Part shown: one piece after another, positions 8,029-16,995 of the stretch
Layout: every line of letters begins with the position of its first letter
Position numbering within the stretch: position 1 is the first letter of the stretch
Assembly: GCA_028285385.1 (NCBI GenBank)
Contig: JANQPR010000258.1
Location: 30,862-94,861, forward strand
Direction of reading: 5' to 3'
DNA length: 64,000 nucleotides
From: Phycisphaera sp.
Lineage (GTDB): Bacteria; Planctomycetota; Phycisphaerae; Phycisphaerales; Phycisphaeraceae
Position numbers and translations under genes: made by a program
The notes under the pieces: generated by a model
Told to the model about the DNA's origin: nothing
Database searches by the model: none
The model's input: only the letters and a program-made list of their open reading frames with translations

Positions 8029-10807
8029 ATCGCGTTCCCGGCGAGCGCTACTGGTTTTCGAGTCGTCTCTGGAGTTGTCGCAAGAAAGGCGTCCGGCGTA
8101 CGTCGACGAGGTTTGCGTAGGCGACCCGGCGCTGGCCGAAGAAGTTGCGGGCTTACTCGAAGCACATAACCGTGCGTCGTTTTTCTTACGCGGTACCGAG
8201 GACGAAACAAATGAAGCGCGGGTTGGTCAGGTCTTTGTGACTGAGCCCACGCCCGGCATGCGGCTGGGCGACTTTCGCCTGGACGCATTGATCGGTAGCG
8301 GCGGGATGGGGCGGGTCTTCCGTGCGCACCAGGTGTCGCTGGGGCGTGATGTCGCACTGAAGATCATGCCGCCACACCTGCACTTCTCGCCGATGGCCGC
8401 GGCACGGTTCGAACGAGAGGTGCAGGCCGCCGCCCGGTTACATCACACGCATCTGGTCGGCGTCTTCGCTGCCGGGCAAGACCGTGGGCTGAGCTTCTAC
8501 GCCATGGAACTGGTCGACGGGCCGACGCTCCATCAGGTGCTTGAAGCGCTGCGGCGCAACCCGGTCCCTGGGCTTCACTCCGCCAGCGATTGGCGTTGTG
8601 GTCGAGAGGGCGAGTCGGCCAGCCCAGAACATTTTCGCGCCGGTTCGCCTGGTGTGAAGCCCCATGACTCCGCCGGTCTCGATGCGCTCCTCGCCGGCTT
8701 AGCCCGAAACTACTTCGAGATGGTCGCAAGCCAGATCGCCGGCGTCGCCGACGGCCTCCACTATGCGCACGAGCAGAGTGTTCTTCACCGCGACGTCAAG
8801 CCATCCAACCTGCTTTTTTCGCGTGACGGCCGGCTTCACCTCGGCGACTTCGGGCTGGCTCGCCTTATCGACGAGCCGGGGCTGACGCAGACCGGCGACT
8901 GTGTCGGCACGCCGTACTACATGGCACCCGAACAGGTCGTAACCGGCGCGGGCACCGTGGATCGGCGTACCGATGTCTACGCCTTGGGCGCAACACTGTA
9001 CGAGCTACTTACGCTGCAGCCGCCGATCCCCGGCAACGACCGACGGCAGGTATTGGCACAAATCGGACGTTGTACGCCACGCGTTCCTCGACGGCTTAAC
9101 CCTCGTGTGCCACGTGACCTTGAAACAATCTGTCTCAAGGCCCTTGCCAGCGATCCCGCGGAGCGGTACCTCACGGCTGGAGACTTCGCCGATGACCTCC
9201 GTCGGTATGCGCAGCGCCACGTCATCTCGGCGCGACGGGCCAGCCTGCTTACGCGTGGGGTAAAGCTGGTGCGAAGGCACCCTGCGTTGTCCTCGGCCTC
9301 ACTGGCGGTCATGGTGTTGGCGGTGACCGTCGGGTACCTCGGGCACCGCGCAACACACCATGCGCACCAGCGTGCCGAAGCCGAGCAAGGTTTGGCCGAC
9401 GCCCGGCTTGAGGTCCTCCGGGTGCAGCAGACCGAACAAGAACGATTGTTTCAAGCCGCGCTGCTCGCCGCGATGCAGGGAGATCAGCCTGCCGTCGCTC
9501 AAGCCATCGCCGAGGCCGAAGCTCGTGGTGGTAGTCCCATCCGGATCGGCCTGATTCGCGGGCAACTCGACCTCGTTTCCGGGAATTTCGAGCCGGCCAT
9601 CGCGTCCTTCCAGCGGGTAATCGATCAAGACACCGGCAACGTTGCGGCGCACGCACTGCTTGCCGAGGTTTACGCGAGGTGTGGTCTTTGGGCGTTGAGC
9701 CGTGACTACCGAGCCCGCGCCCTCGCTCTGTCGCCGACATCGGTCGAGGAACTCATCCTTCTCGGCCGGATGGAGTCATACCACGACGCCACGACCGCGG
9801 AGCACATTTTGGATCGTGCTGTGACCTCGGACAGACAGAATGTCGTCGCCCGCCTGATCCGTGGAGCGATCCGGTCGGGGCTTGCGTACGCGACCTGTAC
9901 GCCTGAACACGCCGAACTTGCCCTCGATGACCTGCGCCTCGCGGCGACACTCCTGCCCGAGACACCGTTCATGCTCAGTAACCGACTCCGGGCCCACCTC
10001 ATTGCCGCCGCCGCATATGACGACGAGGGCCTGGTTGATCGGCGCGATCAACACCGAGATCAAGCCGGCATACTTGCGAACAAACTCGCTGCATACCCGG
10101 GCGACTACGAGGCGCACCGTTGGCGGGCTCACTTTTTCGACACGGCTGGCGATCTGGATCAAGCGATTGTCGAGTGGGACGCCATCAAGGACAGAACGAT
10201 CGGCTACCTGGCCATGGCCCTGTTCCGTGCGGGGCGTTTCGAGGAAGCCCGTCAAGCCTGCCTCGATTACCGGAAACACGTCACGACGAGCACGCCCGAC
10301 TTCTGCCTGTCCCTCGTTGCATCGGCAACCGCTCGATCGCGGCAAGACTACCTCGACAGCCTCAACTTCGAGCGGATGCCCGGGATGGACCGTCATTCAG
10401 CTCAACGTCAACTCCACATCCTCTGGTGTCTGGCCGGCGAGCCCCAGCGCGCTCAGGAAGAGATCAAGCGTTTGAGCGTTGACGGTAAGCCGGTCTCAGT
10501 TCAAGGCCCGAAGGCTGCGTTTCTGTCCGGATCAATCGGTGAAGATCAACTCCTTGAAGCGACGGCGGCGTCCCGACTGGACCGGGCCCAAGCCCACCTG
10601 CTGATCGGCGTCAAAGCTCTGGGAGAAGGGAAACGGCTTGACGCACAGGCGCACCTTGGAAAGGCGGTCGCGCTTCGTCAGGACTTCAACTATGTGACAT
10701 CGCTCAGCCGAGGGTTCCTTGCGCAGTTGGTTCGAAACCCTGAATGGCCGCCGTGGATACCCGACGGTGATGCATCTGTCGCGGCGCAGCGGCTGGTGAG
10801 TGACTGA
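8021..10807 (+). CDS. Membrane Ser/Thr protein kinase with TPR-like C-terminus
   Basis: A 928-residue protein. The ATG at 8021 is preferred over an in-frame ATG at 7979 because a GGGAGG motif lies about 8 bases upstream and the gene overlaps the sigma-factor stop by 8 bases. Residues 1-80 carry the conserved leader of planctomycete kinases (RRALLVFESSLEL...GDPALAEEVAGLLEAH). The kinase domain has the glycine loop near 92-97, ATP-binding Lys at 114, catalytic HRDVKPSN at 256, DFG at 276 and GTPYYMAPEQ. A long insert rich in Gly, Ser and Pro lies between the hinge and the catalytic loop. One membrane helix lies near residues 426-441, followed by a tetratricopeptide-like alpha-helical region of about 450 residues, presumably a sensor or docking domain. 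It probably phosphorylates or controls the co-transcribed sigma factor, which is an inference from gene order. Confidence 0.9.
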   Translation: MHESRSRRALLVFESSLELSQERRPAYVDEVCVGDPALAEEVAGLLEAHNRASFFLRGTEDETNEARVGQVFVTEPTPGMRLGDFRLDALIGSGGMGRVFRAHQVSLGRDVALKIMPPHLHFSPMAAARFEREVQAAARLHHTHLVGVFAAGQDRGLSFYAMELVDGPTLHQVLEALRRNPVPGLHSASDWRCGREGESASPEHFRAGSPGVKPHDSAGLDALLAGLARNYFEMVASQIAGVADGLHYAHEQSVLHRDVKPSNLLFSRDGRLHLGDFGLARLIDEPGLTQTGDCVGTPYYMAPEQVVTGAGTVDRRTDVYALGATLYELLTLQPPIPGNDRRQVLAQIGRCTPRVPRRLNPRVPRDLETICLKALASDPAERYLTAGDFADDLRRYAQRHVISARRASLLTRGVKLVRRHPALSSASLAVMVLAVTVGYLGHRATHHAHQRAEAEQGLADARLEVLRVQQTEQERLFQAALLAAMQGDQPAVAQAIAEAEARGGSPIRIGLIRGQLDLVSGNFEPAIASFQRVIDQDTGNVAAHALLAEVYARCGLWALSRDYRARALALSPTSVEELILLGRMESYHDATTAEHILDRAVTSDRQNVVARLIRGAIRSGLAYATCTPEHAELALDDLRLAATLLPETPFMLSNRLRAHLIAAAAYDDEGLVDRRDQHRDQAGILANKLAAYPGDYEAHRWRAHFFDTAGDLDQAIVEWDAIKDRTIGYLAMALFRAGRFEEARQACLDYRKHVTTSTPDFCLSLVASATARSRQDYLDSLNFERMPGMDRHSAQRQLHILWCLAGEPQRAQEEIKRLSVDGKPVSVQGPKAAFLSGSIGEDQLLEATAASRLDRAQAHLLIGVKALGEGKRLDAQAHLGKAVALRQDFNYVTSLSRGFLAQLVRNPEWPPWIPDGDASVAAQRLVSD

Positions 10808-10933
10808 AACCAGATTCGCCAACGGCTCAAGAAGTGTGCCGGTGCAAAGATGCGTCGTCAGCGGATCTGTAACGGTGGTCAAGTCGAGGCGCCAGGTCAG
10901 GCTGGCTAAAGGATGTAAGAAAGTTAGGTCGAC

Positions 10934-11809
10934 TCAACACAGTGAGATGCCGTGTTGCTTGGCGACGCCGCGAATGTACACGCCGGCCTCTTCGTACTCG
11001 GCTTCGGTGTCGAGGTGCTCGATCATGAGCGGCAGGTCGGCCGCACCGCCGAAGTAGTGCGGCAGGCCGTCGAGCATCTTGAGCATACCGGCGTAGTCGA
11101 GGTTTCCGCGGCCGGGGAGCACCTCGTCGAGCTGCACACTGATCGACGGCGACGCCAACGTCAGGTCCTTCGCGTGCGCCGAGACGATCCGCGTGCCCAG
11201 TAGCTCCCGGCTTTCGTCCAGGAGGTGGCCGTGGTCGAAGTACGACGCCGCGTTGTCGATCAGGTTCGCCAAGTCGTAGTGGATCGAGAACTGCGGGCGG
11301 TCCACCGCATCGGCCAGCCGACGGACGTTTGCGCAGCGGTACGTCACGTTGAAAGGGAAGATCTCGTAGCAGAAGCTCGTTCGTGTCGGCTTGACCTCGT
11401 CGATGAACTTCCGGGCCATCTCGGCCACGGTGTCGAAGAACTCTTCCGAGAAGTTGTCGGGGTGGTGGTCGGTCATCGACACGCCGGCCGCGTACGACCC
11501 CGCGACGTTCACGGCACACGCCGCGCCCACCTCGTCGGCGATCGTCAGGCACTCGACCATGCGCTTCTGGTTCGCCGCCGCCTTGGCTGGGTCCGGGTCG
11601 AGCAGGTTGTCCCAGTATCCCAGCTCCGCGAGCATCACGTCGGCTTCTTCGAACGCGGCCCGCACTTCGCGGAGGCGTGGCGTGTCGTTCACGTCGGTGG
11701 GTGGGACATACGCTGCGGCCCAGCCCTTGACGCGGTGGCGTTGGGCAAGGTCGAACGGGTCGTCCTGCTGAGTCGGGGCCGGGAAGATCGGGGCGCCCAG
11801 ACGGATCAT
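10934..11809 (-). CDS. Sugar phosphate isomerase/epimerase family protein (TIM barrel)
   Basis: A 291-residue protein. The ATG at 11809 has a clear AGGAG Shine-Dalgarno a few bases upstream, so the longer frame to 11860 is rejected. The sequence has AP-endonuclease-2/xylose isomerase-like TIM-barrel features: metal-ligand candidates in CYEIFPFN, SIHYDLANLID, VSAHAKDL and MIEHLD near the C-terminus. Members isomerise or epimerise keto-sugars and inositols. It lies 26 bp downstream of the creatininase-family gene and on the same strand as an aminotransferase, so the three probably form one transcript. The substrate cannot be told. Confidence 0.8.
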   Translation of the reverse strand: MIRLGAPIFPAPTQQDDPFDLAQRHRVKGWAAAYVPPTDVNDTPRLREVRAAFEEADVMLAELGYWDNLLDPDPAKAAANQKRMVECLTIADEVGAACAVNVAGSYAAGVSMTDHHPDNFSEEFFDTVAEMARKFIDEVKPTRTSFCYEIFPFNVTYRCANVRRLADAVDRPQFSIHYDLANLIDNAASYFDHGHLLDESRELLGTRIVSAHAKDLTLASPSISVQLDEVLPGRGNLDYAGMLKMLDGLPHYFGGAADLPLMIEHLDTEAEYEEAGVYIRGVAKQHGISLC

Positions 11810-11835
11810 GCGTTCTCCTGAATAGGCGTGGCGAT

Positions 11836-12771
11836 TCAAGCCGAGAGGTCCGGTGCCCACCGTCGGAGTGCCGCTTCGAGCAACCTCGCGAAACGCTCGA
11901 ACATCACATGCCCGAGCGCTTCATTGGCGTGGCGCGGGTCGAGCGCCTCAAAATCCTTGCGTCGGTCGGCGTACCCGGGCAGGTAGCCGTCGTCTTCGTT
12001 GAGGTAGGGCGCGCCCAGGTAAGCCGTGGACGGCTTCGAGGTGTCCGGTGAGAGCTGCGACAGGTCGACGCTCCCGGGGGCGGCGACCATCGTCATCGAC
12101 GCTTCCCGGCTGCACGCGTGTGTCCAGAATGCGGGCCTGGACGGCTCATCCTGGCCCCACATGAACCAGGTCAAGGTTTCCATCGGTTGGCCCAGCGAGC
12201 CGCGGCGCGCGGCGTTGTCGCGGTAGGCCTTGGCGGCGGCCTCACAGCGTTTGGGGTTCGGGCCGTGGCCGGGGAGCATGACGACGCGCTTGAAGCCGTA
12301 GAGGTGGGCCTGCAGCAGGACACCGGCGATGTGCTTGTCGAACGCCAGGTTCTGTTCGTGCAACGTGAACGGCAGAGCGACTTCTGGGGGTTGACCGTCG
12401 TCGGGCTGCGTCGGGCAGTCGTAGCCCGGAGTGCCGTCATTCGCCTGCAAGGAAAACGCCGCGAGAAACGCCTCGGGTACGCCGAGTTCCTGTGCGGCGG
12501 TCTTGCGCCACTCGACGCGCTTTTCCTGGACGATGTAACGGGTGTCGCCGTAGGTGATCGGCGGGAACACGACGCCGCCGAACCGGCCTGCGACGATCTG
12601 CGCCAGGTGGTGGGGGATCAGGTTGTCGGTGCCGAAGGGTTGGGTGCTCCCGTGCCACTCGAGCGTGCCGACGGGAAGGAAGGCCAGGTTGCACCTGTCG
12701 CGCCGGGCCCGGAGCTGGGCCGGCGTCATGTAGTCGAAGCGGGTTTCGTGTGGGTCGCCGGGCGTTGGCAT
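11836..12771 (-). CDS. Creatininase-family amidohydrolase
   Basis: A 311-residue protein with the creatininase metal-binding signature LPVGTLEWHGSTQPFGTDN near residues 33-50 and the second conserved patch LPGHGPN (family form NGHGGN) around residue 165. A third patch CSREASMTM supplies a Glu. The family comprises metal-dependent amidohydrolases, including creatinine amidohydrolase and enzymes that open formamides or lactams. Here it sits between a sugar isomerase and an aminotransferase, so amide or lactam chemistry on an amino-sugar derivative is plausible but unproven. The first patch departs from the usual E-x-H-G spacing only slightly. Confidence 0.8.
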   Translation of the reverse strand: MPTPGDPHETRFDYMTPAQLRARRDRCNLAFLPVGTLEWHGSTQPFGTDNLIPHHLAQIVAGRFGGVVFPPITYGDTRYIVQEKRVEWRKTAAQELGVPEAFLAAFSLQANDGTPGYDCPTQPDDGQPPEVALPFTLHEQNLAFDKHIAGVLLQAHLYGFKRVVMLPGHGPNPKRCEAAAKAYRDNAARRGSLGQPMETLTWFMWGQDEPSRPAFWTHACSREASMTMVAAPGSVDLSQLSPDTSKPSTAYLGAPYLNEDDGYLPGYADRRKDFEALDPRHANEALGHVMFERFARLLEAALRRWAPDLSA

Positions 12772-12874
12772 GGGCGGGCTCCGGAAGGGCGCCTAGCAGT
12801 CGCAGGAGATCAAACCCGCACGATTCAACCCTTCGCTGCGCTGAGGGCTCGAGCTCTGGCTGTGCAAGGATGCG

Positions 12875-14110
12875 TCAGCGTAGCTCGTCGATGTTGTCGA
12901 TGACCTTCGTGATTGTGTCGACGATCACCCGCATGTCGCGATCGTCGCACGGCGGGGACAGATCGGGCTGACCGATGCAGAACTCACGGTCGGCCATCGC
13001 CTCGCTTACGGGCAAGTCGCCCTTGGCGTAGACCGGCGGGTTCTTGACGTGAGGGCACTGGAACGGGCAACCTTTGCCGTAGAGGTTGCGCTCCCGGAAG
13101 ATCGTCCGCAGGTGGATCGGCCCACCGGCGGCGATCGGCTTGCTGTCGGGCGTGAAACGGTAGTTTGCGTCCTTGAGGTATGCGACCACGAACAACCCCT
13201 CGGCGTTGAGCGCCTCACAGAAGCGGTCGCGGCTCACGTCATGTACGTCCGGGTCCCACAGGCAGGTGTAGTAGTGATACACGTGCTTGTATCCGGGCCG
13301 GACGTACGGCGTGGTGATCCCGGGCACATCCTCAAGCTGCGAGGTCAGGTAGTCGCAGTTGGCGATCCGGGCATTGGTACGCGCGTCGGCGTCAAGCAAC
13401 TGCATCATCCCGTCGTTGGGGACGTTGCGGAAGTTGTCCCCCGTGCCGCCCATCGAGGCGTATTTGAGCACGTCCGGGTCCTGCGCGACGCCGGCGATCA
13501 AGGTCGGGTGCTGCCCACCCAACAGGCCGCGCTCGAAGAGCTTGCGGTCGTTGGTCAGGTACGCACCCCCGCCGCCGTAGGTGGTGTAGATCGGCTTGCC
13601 GGAGAAGCTGAACGCGGTCATGTCGGCGATGCTGCCGACCTTTTGTCCGTCGATCTCGGCGGTGGACGCCTGGCATGCGTCCTCGATGACGAACAGATGG
13701 TGTTCGTGGGCGACCGCCATGAGCTCGGGGATCGGCGCCGGGTGACCGTAGAAGTCAACCGGCAGGATCGCCTTGGTCTGCGGTGTGATCTTCCGGCGAA
13801 CATCCGCGACGTCGATGGTCAGCGTCTGCGGATCGATGTCGGCGAACACAGGCACCGCGTTGACCCGCAGGATCGCGCCCACGGTCGCGGTCCACGTGTA
13901 AGCGACGGTGATGACTTCGTCCCCGGGGCCGATGCCCGCGGCAAGCAAGCAGGAGATCAGCGCCCCGGTACCCGAGTTGGTCATCTGGACGAACTTGGCA
14001 CCGGTGTACTCCCGGAGCGCCTCGTCCATGTTGGCGGTCTTCCATCGGCTGCGGAGTCGGCGTTCGTCGGCGATCATCTTGCCGCCGCCGGTGAGTGCGA
14101 GTCTGCCCAT
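12875..14110 (-). CDS. DegT/DnrJ/EryC1/StrS-family PLP aminotransferase
   Basis: A 411-residue protein. A perfect AGGAGG precedes the ATG at 14110, so the upstream extension to 14359 is rejected. Fold-type I features are visible: NSGTGAL near residues 45-51, a cofactor Asp in VIEDACQ (144), and the Schiff-base Lys 172 in SFSGKPIYTTYGGGG. The family transaminates keto-sugars, including UDP- and dTDP-linked ones, and also includes AHBA synthase-like enzymes. No nucleotidyltransferase or other nucleotide-sugar gene is nearby, so the acceptor may be a free keto-sugar or inosose, in keeping with the isomerase gene downstream. The substrate is not predictable. Confidence 0.88.
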   Translation of the reverse strand: MGRLALTGGGKMIADERRLRSRWKTANMDEALREYTGAKFVQMTNSGTGALISCLLAAGIGPGDEVITVAYTWTATVGAILRVNAVPVFADIDPQTLTIDVADVRRKITPQTKAILPVDFYGHPAPIPELMAVAHEHHLFVIEDACQASTAEIDGQKVGSIADMTAFSFSGKPIYTTYGGGGAYLTNDRKLFERGLLGGQHPTLIAGVAQDPDVLKYASMGGTGDNFRNVPNDGMMQLLDADARTNARIANCDYLTSQLEDVPGITTPYVRPGYKHVYHYYTCLWDPDVHDVSRDRFCEALNAEGLFVVAYLKDANYRFTPDSKPIAAGGPIHLRTIFRERNLYGKGCPFQCPHVKNPPVYAKGDLPVSEAMADREFCIGQPDLSPPCDDRDMRVIVDTITKVIDNIDELR

Positions 14111-14147
14111 AGAATCCTCCTTGGGTTGCCGCCCAGTGATCAACAAG

Positions 14148-15176
14148 TCAAGGAGTGAAGCAATCTGATCGATTCGGGACTTGGATGGATGTGACCTTGG
14201 GTTGCGGTTTTCTGACTTCGCGGCGCCATGCGCCTGGGGGGCTGCCGACCGCGTTCTTGAAAGTCCGCACGAAATGGGCGAGGTCGTTAAAGCCGGTACG
14301 GTGAGCGATTTCTGTGACCGTTCGGTCCGTATCGACCAGAAGCTCAATCGCTCTGGCAACGCGGTAACGCCTCAAGTATTCCGTGGGGGGCACGCCAATG
14401 CAGCGCTTGAAGAGCCGGGCAAAGTACTGCACTTGGAATCCACTGCATCGCGCGAGGTCAGTGGCCCGGAGGTCGTCGGCATAACGCGATTCGATATAGC
14501 GCAAAACGCGTTCGACCGCCTCCGGGCAGGAGTTACGCCTGGTGAATCGTTCGGCAGCCCCTTGAGAAGTGGCGCGCGGCTCGGGAGCCGGACCCACCAA
14601 CCGTTCCCACTCCCGGCCGACTCGTATCATCATCTGCATGACGAGGCTACCCAAAAGCAACTCCCGCCCCACGCCGGGAGTGGCGGCCTCGCGCTGCAGT
14701 GTGTCGAGCAGTTGCCCGATCGTGTTTAGTGCTTCGGGGCCCAGCCGCAAGCTTGAGCGTTGTTGAAGACACACGCTCGGGCTGTGGTCCCGAAAAAAGA
14801 AGGCTCGAACTTCGGAGACTCCCCCGAATCGGGTCTTGAGCGTTTCGATCTCATCGAGGCCCAGCAGCAGGTACGTCACCTCAAGTCGGTCGGTATTGGC
14901 GTAGGCATGAGGCTCGAACCTGTTGATCACGAACACGTCCCCGGCCGAGACTCGACCGCTCAGCGCGCCCACGCGGTGAACGCCGGTGCCGCTGCGCACC
15001 GTGGCGACCTCAAGGAAGTCGTGGGCATGTCGGTACGACTCACTCGCAGTCTCAAGGACGGAGCAGACGTGGATCTGAGCGCCTTCACCGAAGAAAGCGT
15101 CGCCGCGCAGGAGCGGCAACCGTCGGGCGGTCGGCTTGCATGGCCCCTGCGTTTTGTCGTTTTTCAAAGAGGCCAT
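14148..15176 (-). CDS. AraC-family transcriptional regulator
   Basis: A 342-residue protein. The N-terminal half is a cupin-like sensor: HAHDFLEVATVRSGTGVHRV, and SAGDVFVINRFEPHAY. The C-terminal ~100 residues hold two helix-turn-helix motifs (DDLRATDLARCSGFQVQYFARLFKR and RTVTEIAHRTGFNDLAHFVRTFK), the AraC/XylS DNA-binding domain. Such proteins sense a sugar or sugar acid and activate adjacent catabolic genes. It lies 37 bp upstream of the aminotransferase gene and 12 bp downstream of the FAH-type gene, all on the minus strand, so it may control either group. No strong Shine-Dalgarno was seen. Confidence 0.9.
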   Translation of the reverse strand: MASLKNDKTQGPCKPTARRLPLLRGDAFFGEGAQIHVCSVLETASESYRHAHDFLEVATVRSGTGVHRVGALSGRVSAGDVFVINRFEPHAYANTDRLEVTYLLLGLDEIETLKTRFGGVSEVRAFFFRDHSPSVCLQQRSSLRLGPEALNTIGQLLDTLQREAATPGVGRELLLGSLVMQMMIRVGREWERLVGPAPEPRATSQGAAERFTRRNSCPEAVERVLRYIESRYADDLRATDLARCSGFQVQYFARLFKRCIGVPPTEYLRRYRVARAIELLVDTDRTVTEIAHRTGFNDLAHFVRTFKNAVGSPPGAWRREVRKPQPKVTSIQVPNRSDCFTP

Positions 15177-15188
15177 GTGATTCGGGTT

Positions 15189-16049
15189 CTACGCCCGAGG
15201 CGGCGTTACTAGCTGCCGCTGCGTACCGAGGCCGCTGATGGACAACTCGACCGAGTCGCCCGGCTTCAGGTAACGCGGTGGGTCCATTCCCAAGCCGACG
15301 CCGGGTGGCGTGCCGGTGGTGATCACGTCGCCGGCTTCAAGTGTCATGAACCGGCTCAGGTAGTGCACAAGAAAGAACACATCGAAGACCATGGTCCGGG
15401 TGTTGCCATCCTGCATCCGTTCCCCGTTGACCTCGAGCCTCAGTCCGAGGTTGCGCGGGTCGGCGATCTCATCAGTGGTGACCAGCCAGGGACCTAGCGG
15501 GTTGAACGTATCGCAGCTCTTGCCCTTGGTCCACTGGCCGGTGCCTTCGAGTTGGAACGCGCGTTCGGACACGTCGTGGCTGATGCAATAGCCGGCGATG
15601 AACGACGCGGCCTCCTCCGGGGAATCCAGGTCCTTCGCGTCTCGTCCGATGACGACACCCAGTTCAACTTCCCAGTCGGTCTTAACACTGCCGCGCGGCA
15701 AAACGATGTCGTCATAGGGACCAACGACCGTGTTGGAGGCCTTGAGGAACACCACCGGCTCAGTGGGGATGTCCATGCCGGACTCGGCGGCGTGATCGGC
15801 GTAGTTGAGCCCGATGCAGACCACCTTTCCCGGCCGGGGTACCGGCGGCCCCAGACGCACGGATGCCGGAACTTCGGGTAGGGAACCGGCGTGGCGCGCC
15901 AGTAGGTCTCGCAGTTGATACAAGCCGCCGCCGTTGAAGAACGCGGGGCCCCAGTCGGCAAACGAGCCGGACAGATCGACCCTTCGGCCGTCCGACAACT
16001 CGACCCCGGGGTGTTCGTGTCGATCTGGGCCAAAGCGGATCAGTCTCAT
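15189..16049 (-). CDS. Fumarylacetoacetate hydrolase-family protein, probable 2,4-diketo-3-deoxy-L-fuconate/rhamnonate hydrolase
   Basis: A 286-residue protein. ATG at 16049 is preferred to the TTG two codons upstream. The FAH C-terminal fold is clear: VCIGLNYADHA near 79-88, metal-binding Glu residues in DWEVELGVVIGRDAKD, the patch ISHDVSERAFQ, KSCDTFNPLGPW and the late TGTPPGVGLGM loop. The family splits C-C bonds of beta-diketo acids. In non-phosphorylative L-fucose or L-rhamnose catabolism a member cleaves the 2,4-diketo-3-deoxy acid to pyruvate and lactate. The next gene upstream is the matching type of SDR, and an alpha-L-fucosidase and lactonase lie nearby, which supports that role. 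Biochemical specificity is inferred. Confidence 0.8.
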   Translation of the reverse strand: MRLIRFGPDRHEHPGVELSDGRRVDLSGSFADWGPAFFNGGGLYQLRDLLARHAGSLPEVPASVRLGPPVPRPGKVVCIGLNYADHAAESGMDIPTEPVVFLKASNTVVGPYDDIVLPRGSVKTDWEVELGVVIGRDAKDLDSPEEAASFIAGYCISHDVSERAFQLEGTGQWTKGKSCDTFNPLGPWLVTTDEIADPRNLGLRLEVNGERMQDGNTRTMVFDVFFLVHYLSRFMTLEAGDVITTGTPPGVGLGMDPPRYLKPGDSVELSISGLGTQRQLVTPPRA

Positions 16050-16073
16050 GCTCAATGGTCCCGGCAGGTGGGA

Positions 16074-16859
16074 TCAGCGGAGGTTCACCACTCCGCCGTC
16101 GATGGGGTATGCGCACCCGGTGAGGAACGAGGCCTCATCGCTGCAGAGGTACAACACGAAGGACGCGACTTCCTCCGGCTGCCCCATTCGACCGATAGGC
16201 TGATACTTCGAGAGGGTCTCGAACACGTCGCCCTCACGCCCGGGGTAGTTGTCTCGGATGAAGCCATCGACGAACGGCGTGTGCACTCGTGCCGGGCAAA
16301 CGCAGTTGCAGCGGACGCCGTGGTCGATGTAATCGGCGGCGACCGAGTACGTCATCGTCAGGACCGCGCCCTTGGTCATCGAATACGCAAAGCGATCTTT
16401 GATACCGACGACAGAAGCGATCGACGCCAGATTGACGATCGCGCCGCCGCCATGCGCGGTCATACGCGGCAGCACCGCGCGGAGGCAAAAGTAAACCCCT
16501 CGGACGTTGACCCGGTACAAGCGGTCAAAGTCCTCCGGCTCGGTGGTGGTGGCGGTGCCGACGTGGGCGACGCCGGCGTTGTTGACCAGGATGTCGATGC
16601 GGCCGTGGGTGGCTTCGACCGCAGCCACAGCGGCGTCAACCGAGGGCGCGTCGGCGACGTCGCACGCCACGACCTCCGCCTTCCCGCCTTCGGCCTGGAT
16701 GTCGTGGGCGGTAGCGGTCCCCGCAAGTTCGTCGCGCTCGAAGATCACAACGGATGCCCCGTGCCGAGCGAATCGGTGGGCGATGGCTTGGCCGATCCCG
16801 GATCCACCCCCGGTCACGATCGCCACTCGATCCGTGAGGTTGTGCAGAACCAAGCTCAT
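16074..16859 (-). CDS. SDR oxidoreductase, probable 2-keto-3-deoxy-L-fuconate/rhamnonate 4-dehydrogenase
   Basis: A 261-residue classical short-chain dehydrogenase. It has the NAD-binding TGGGSGIG near residue 16, NNAG, the active-site Ser in NLASIAS and the YSMTK catalytic Tyr/Lys. The segment CPARVHTPFVDGF and the terminal SFLTGCAYPIDGG resemble, from memory, SDRs found with FAH hydrolases in fucose/rhamnose clusters. Its product would be the substrate of the FAH-type enzyme 24 bp downstream in the same transcript. The divergent GntR gene shares its upstream region and is the likely regulator. Confidence 0.8.
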   Translation of the reverse strand: MSLVLHNLTDRVAIVTGGGSGIGQAIAHRFARHGASVVIFERDELAGTATAHDIQAEGGKAEVVACDVADAPSVDAAVAAVEATHGRIDILVNNAGVAHVGTATTTEPEDFDRLYRVNVRGVYFCLRAVLPRMTAHGGGAIVNLASIASVVGIKDRFAYSMTKGAVLTMTYSVAADYIDHGVRCNCVCPARVHTPFVDGFIRDNYPGREGDVFETLSKYQPIGRMGQPEEVASFVLYLCSDEASFLTGCAYPIDGGVVNLR

Positions 16860-16995
16860 GCATCGAACCTATATGATATGATTTTGAACTTCAAGGCTAC
16901 ATTAGCATTTGACGTTCACTTTTTGAACAACTTATCATAACAGTATCACCACTGTCACCTACCAACTCGGCAGCGGAACAGAGAGCCGTGATGGC
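16860..16995. promoter_or_regulatory. Divergent SDR/GntR promoter region with inverted repeats
   Basis: A 136-bp AT-rich gap between the leftward SDR/FAH genes and the rightward GntR gene. It contains the perfect 11-base palindrome TTGAACTTCAA at 16884-16894. It also has inverted 7-base arms TATGATA (16872-16878) and TATCATA (16933-16939). Autoregulated GntR repressors usually bind such symmetrical elements in their own divergent promoter, so these are candidate operators. Confidence 0.45.
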
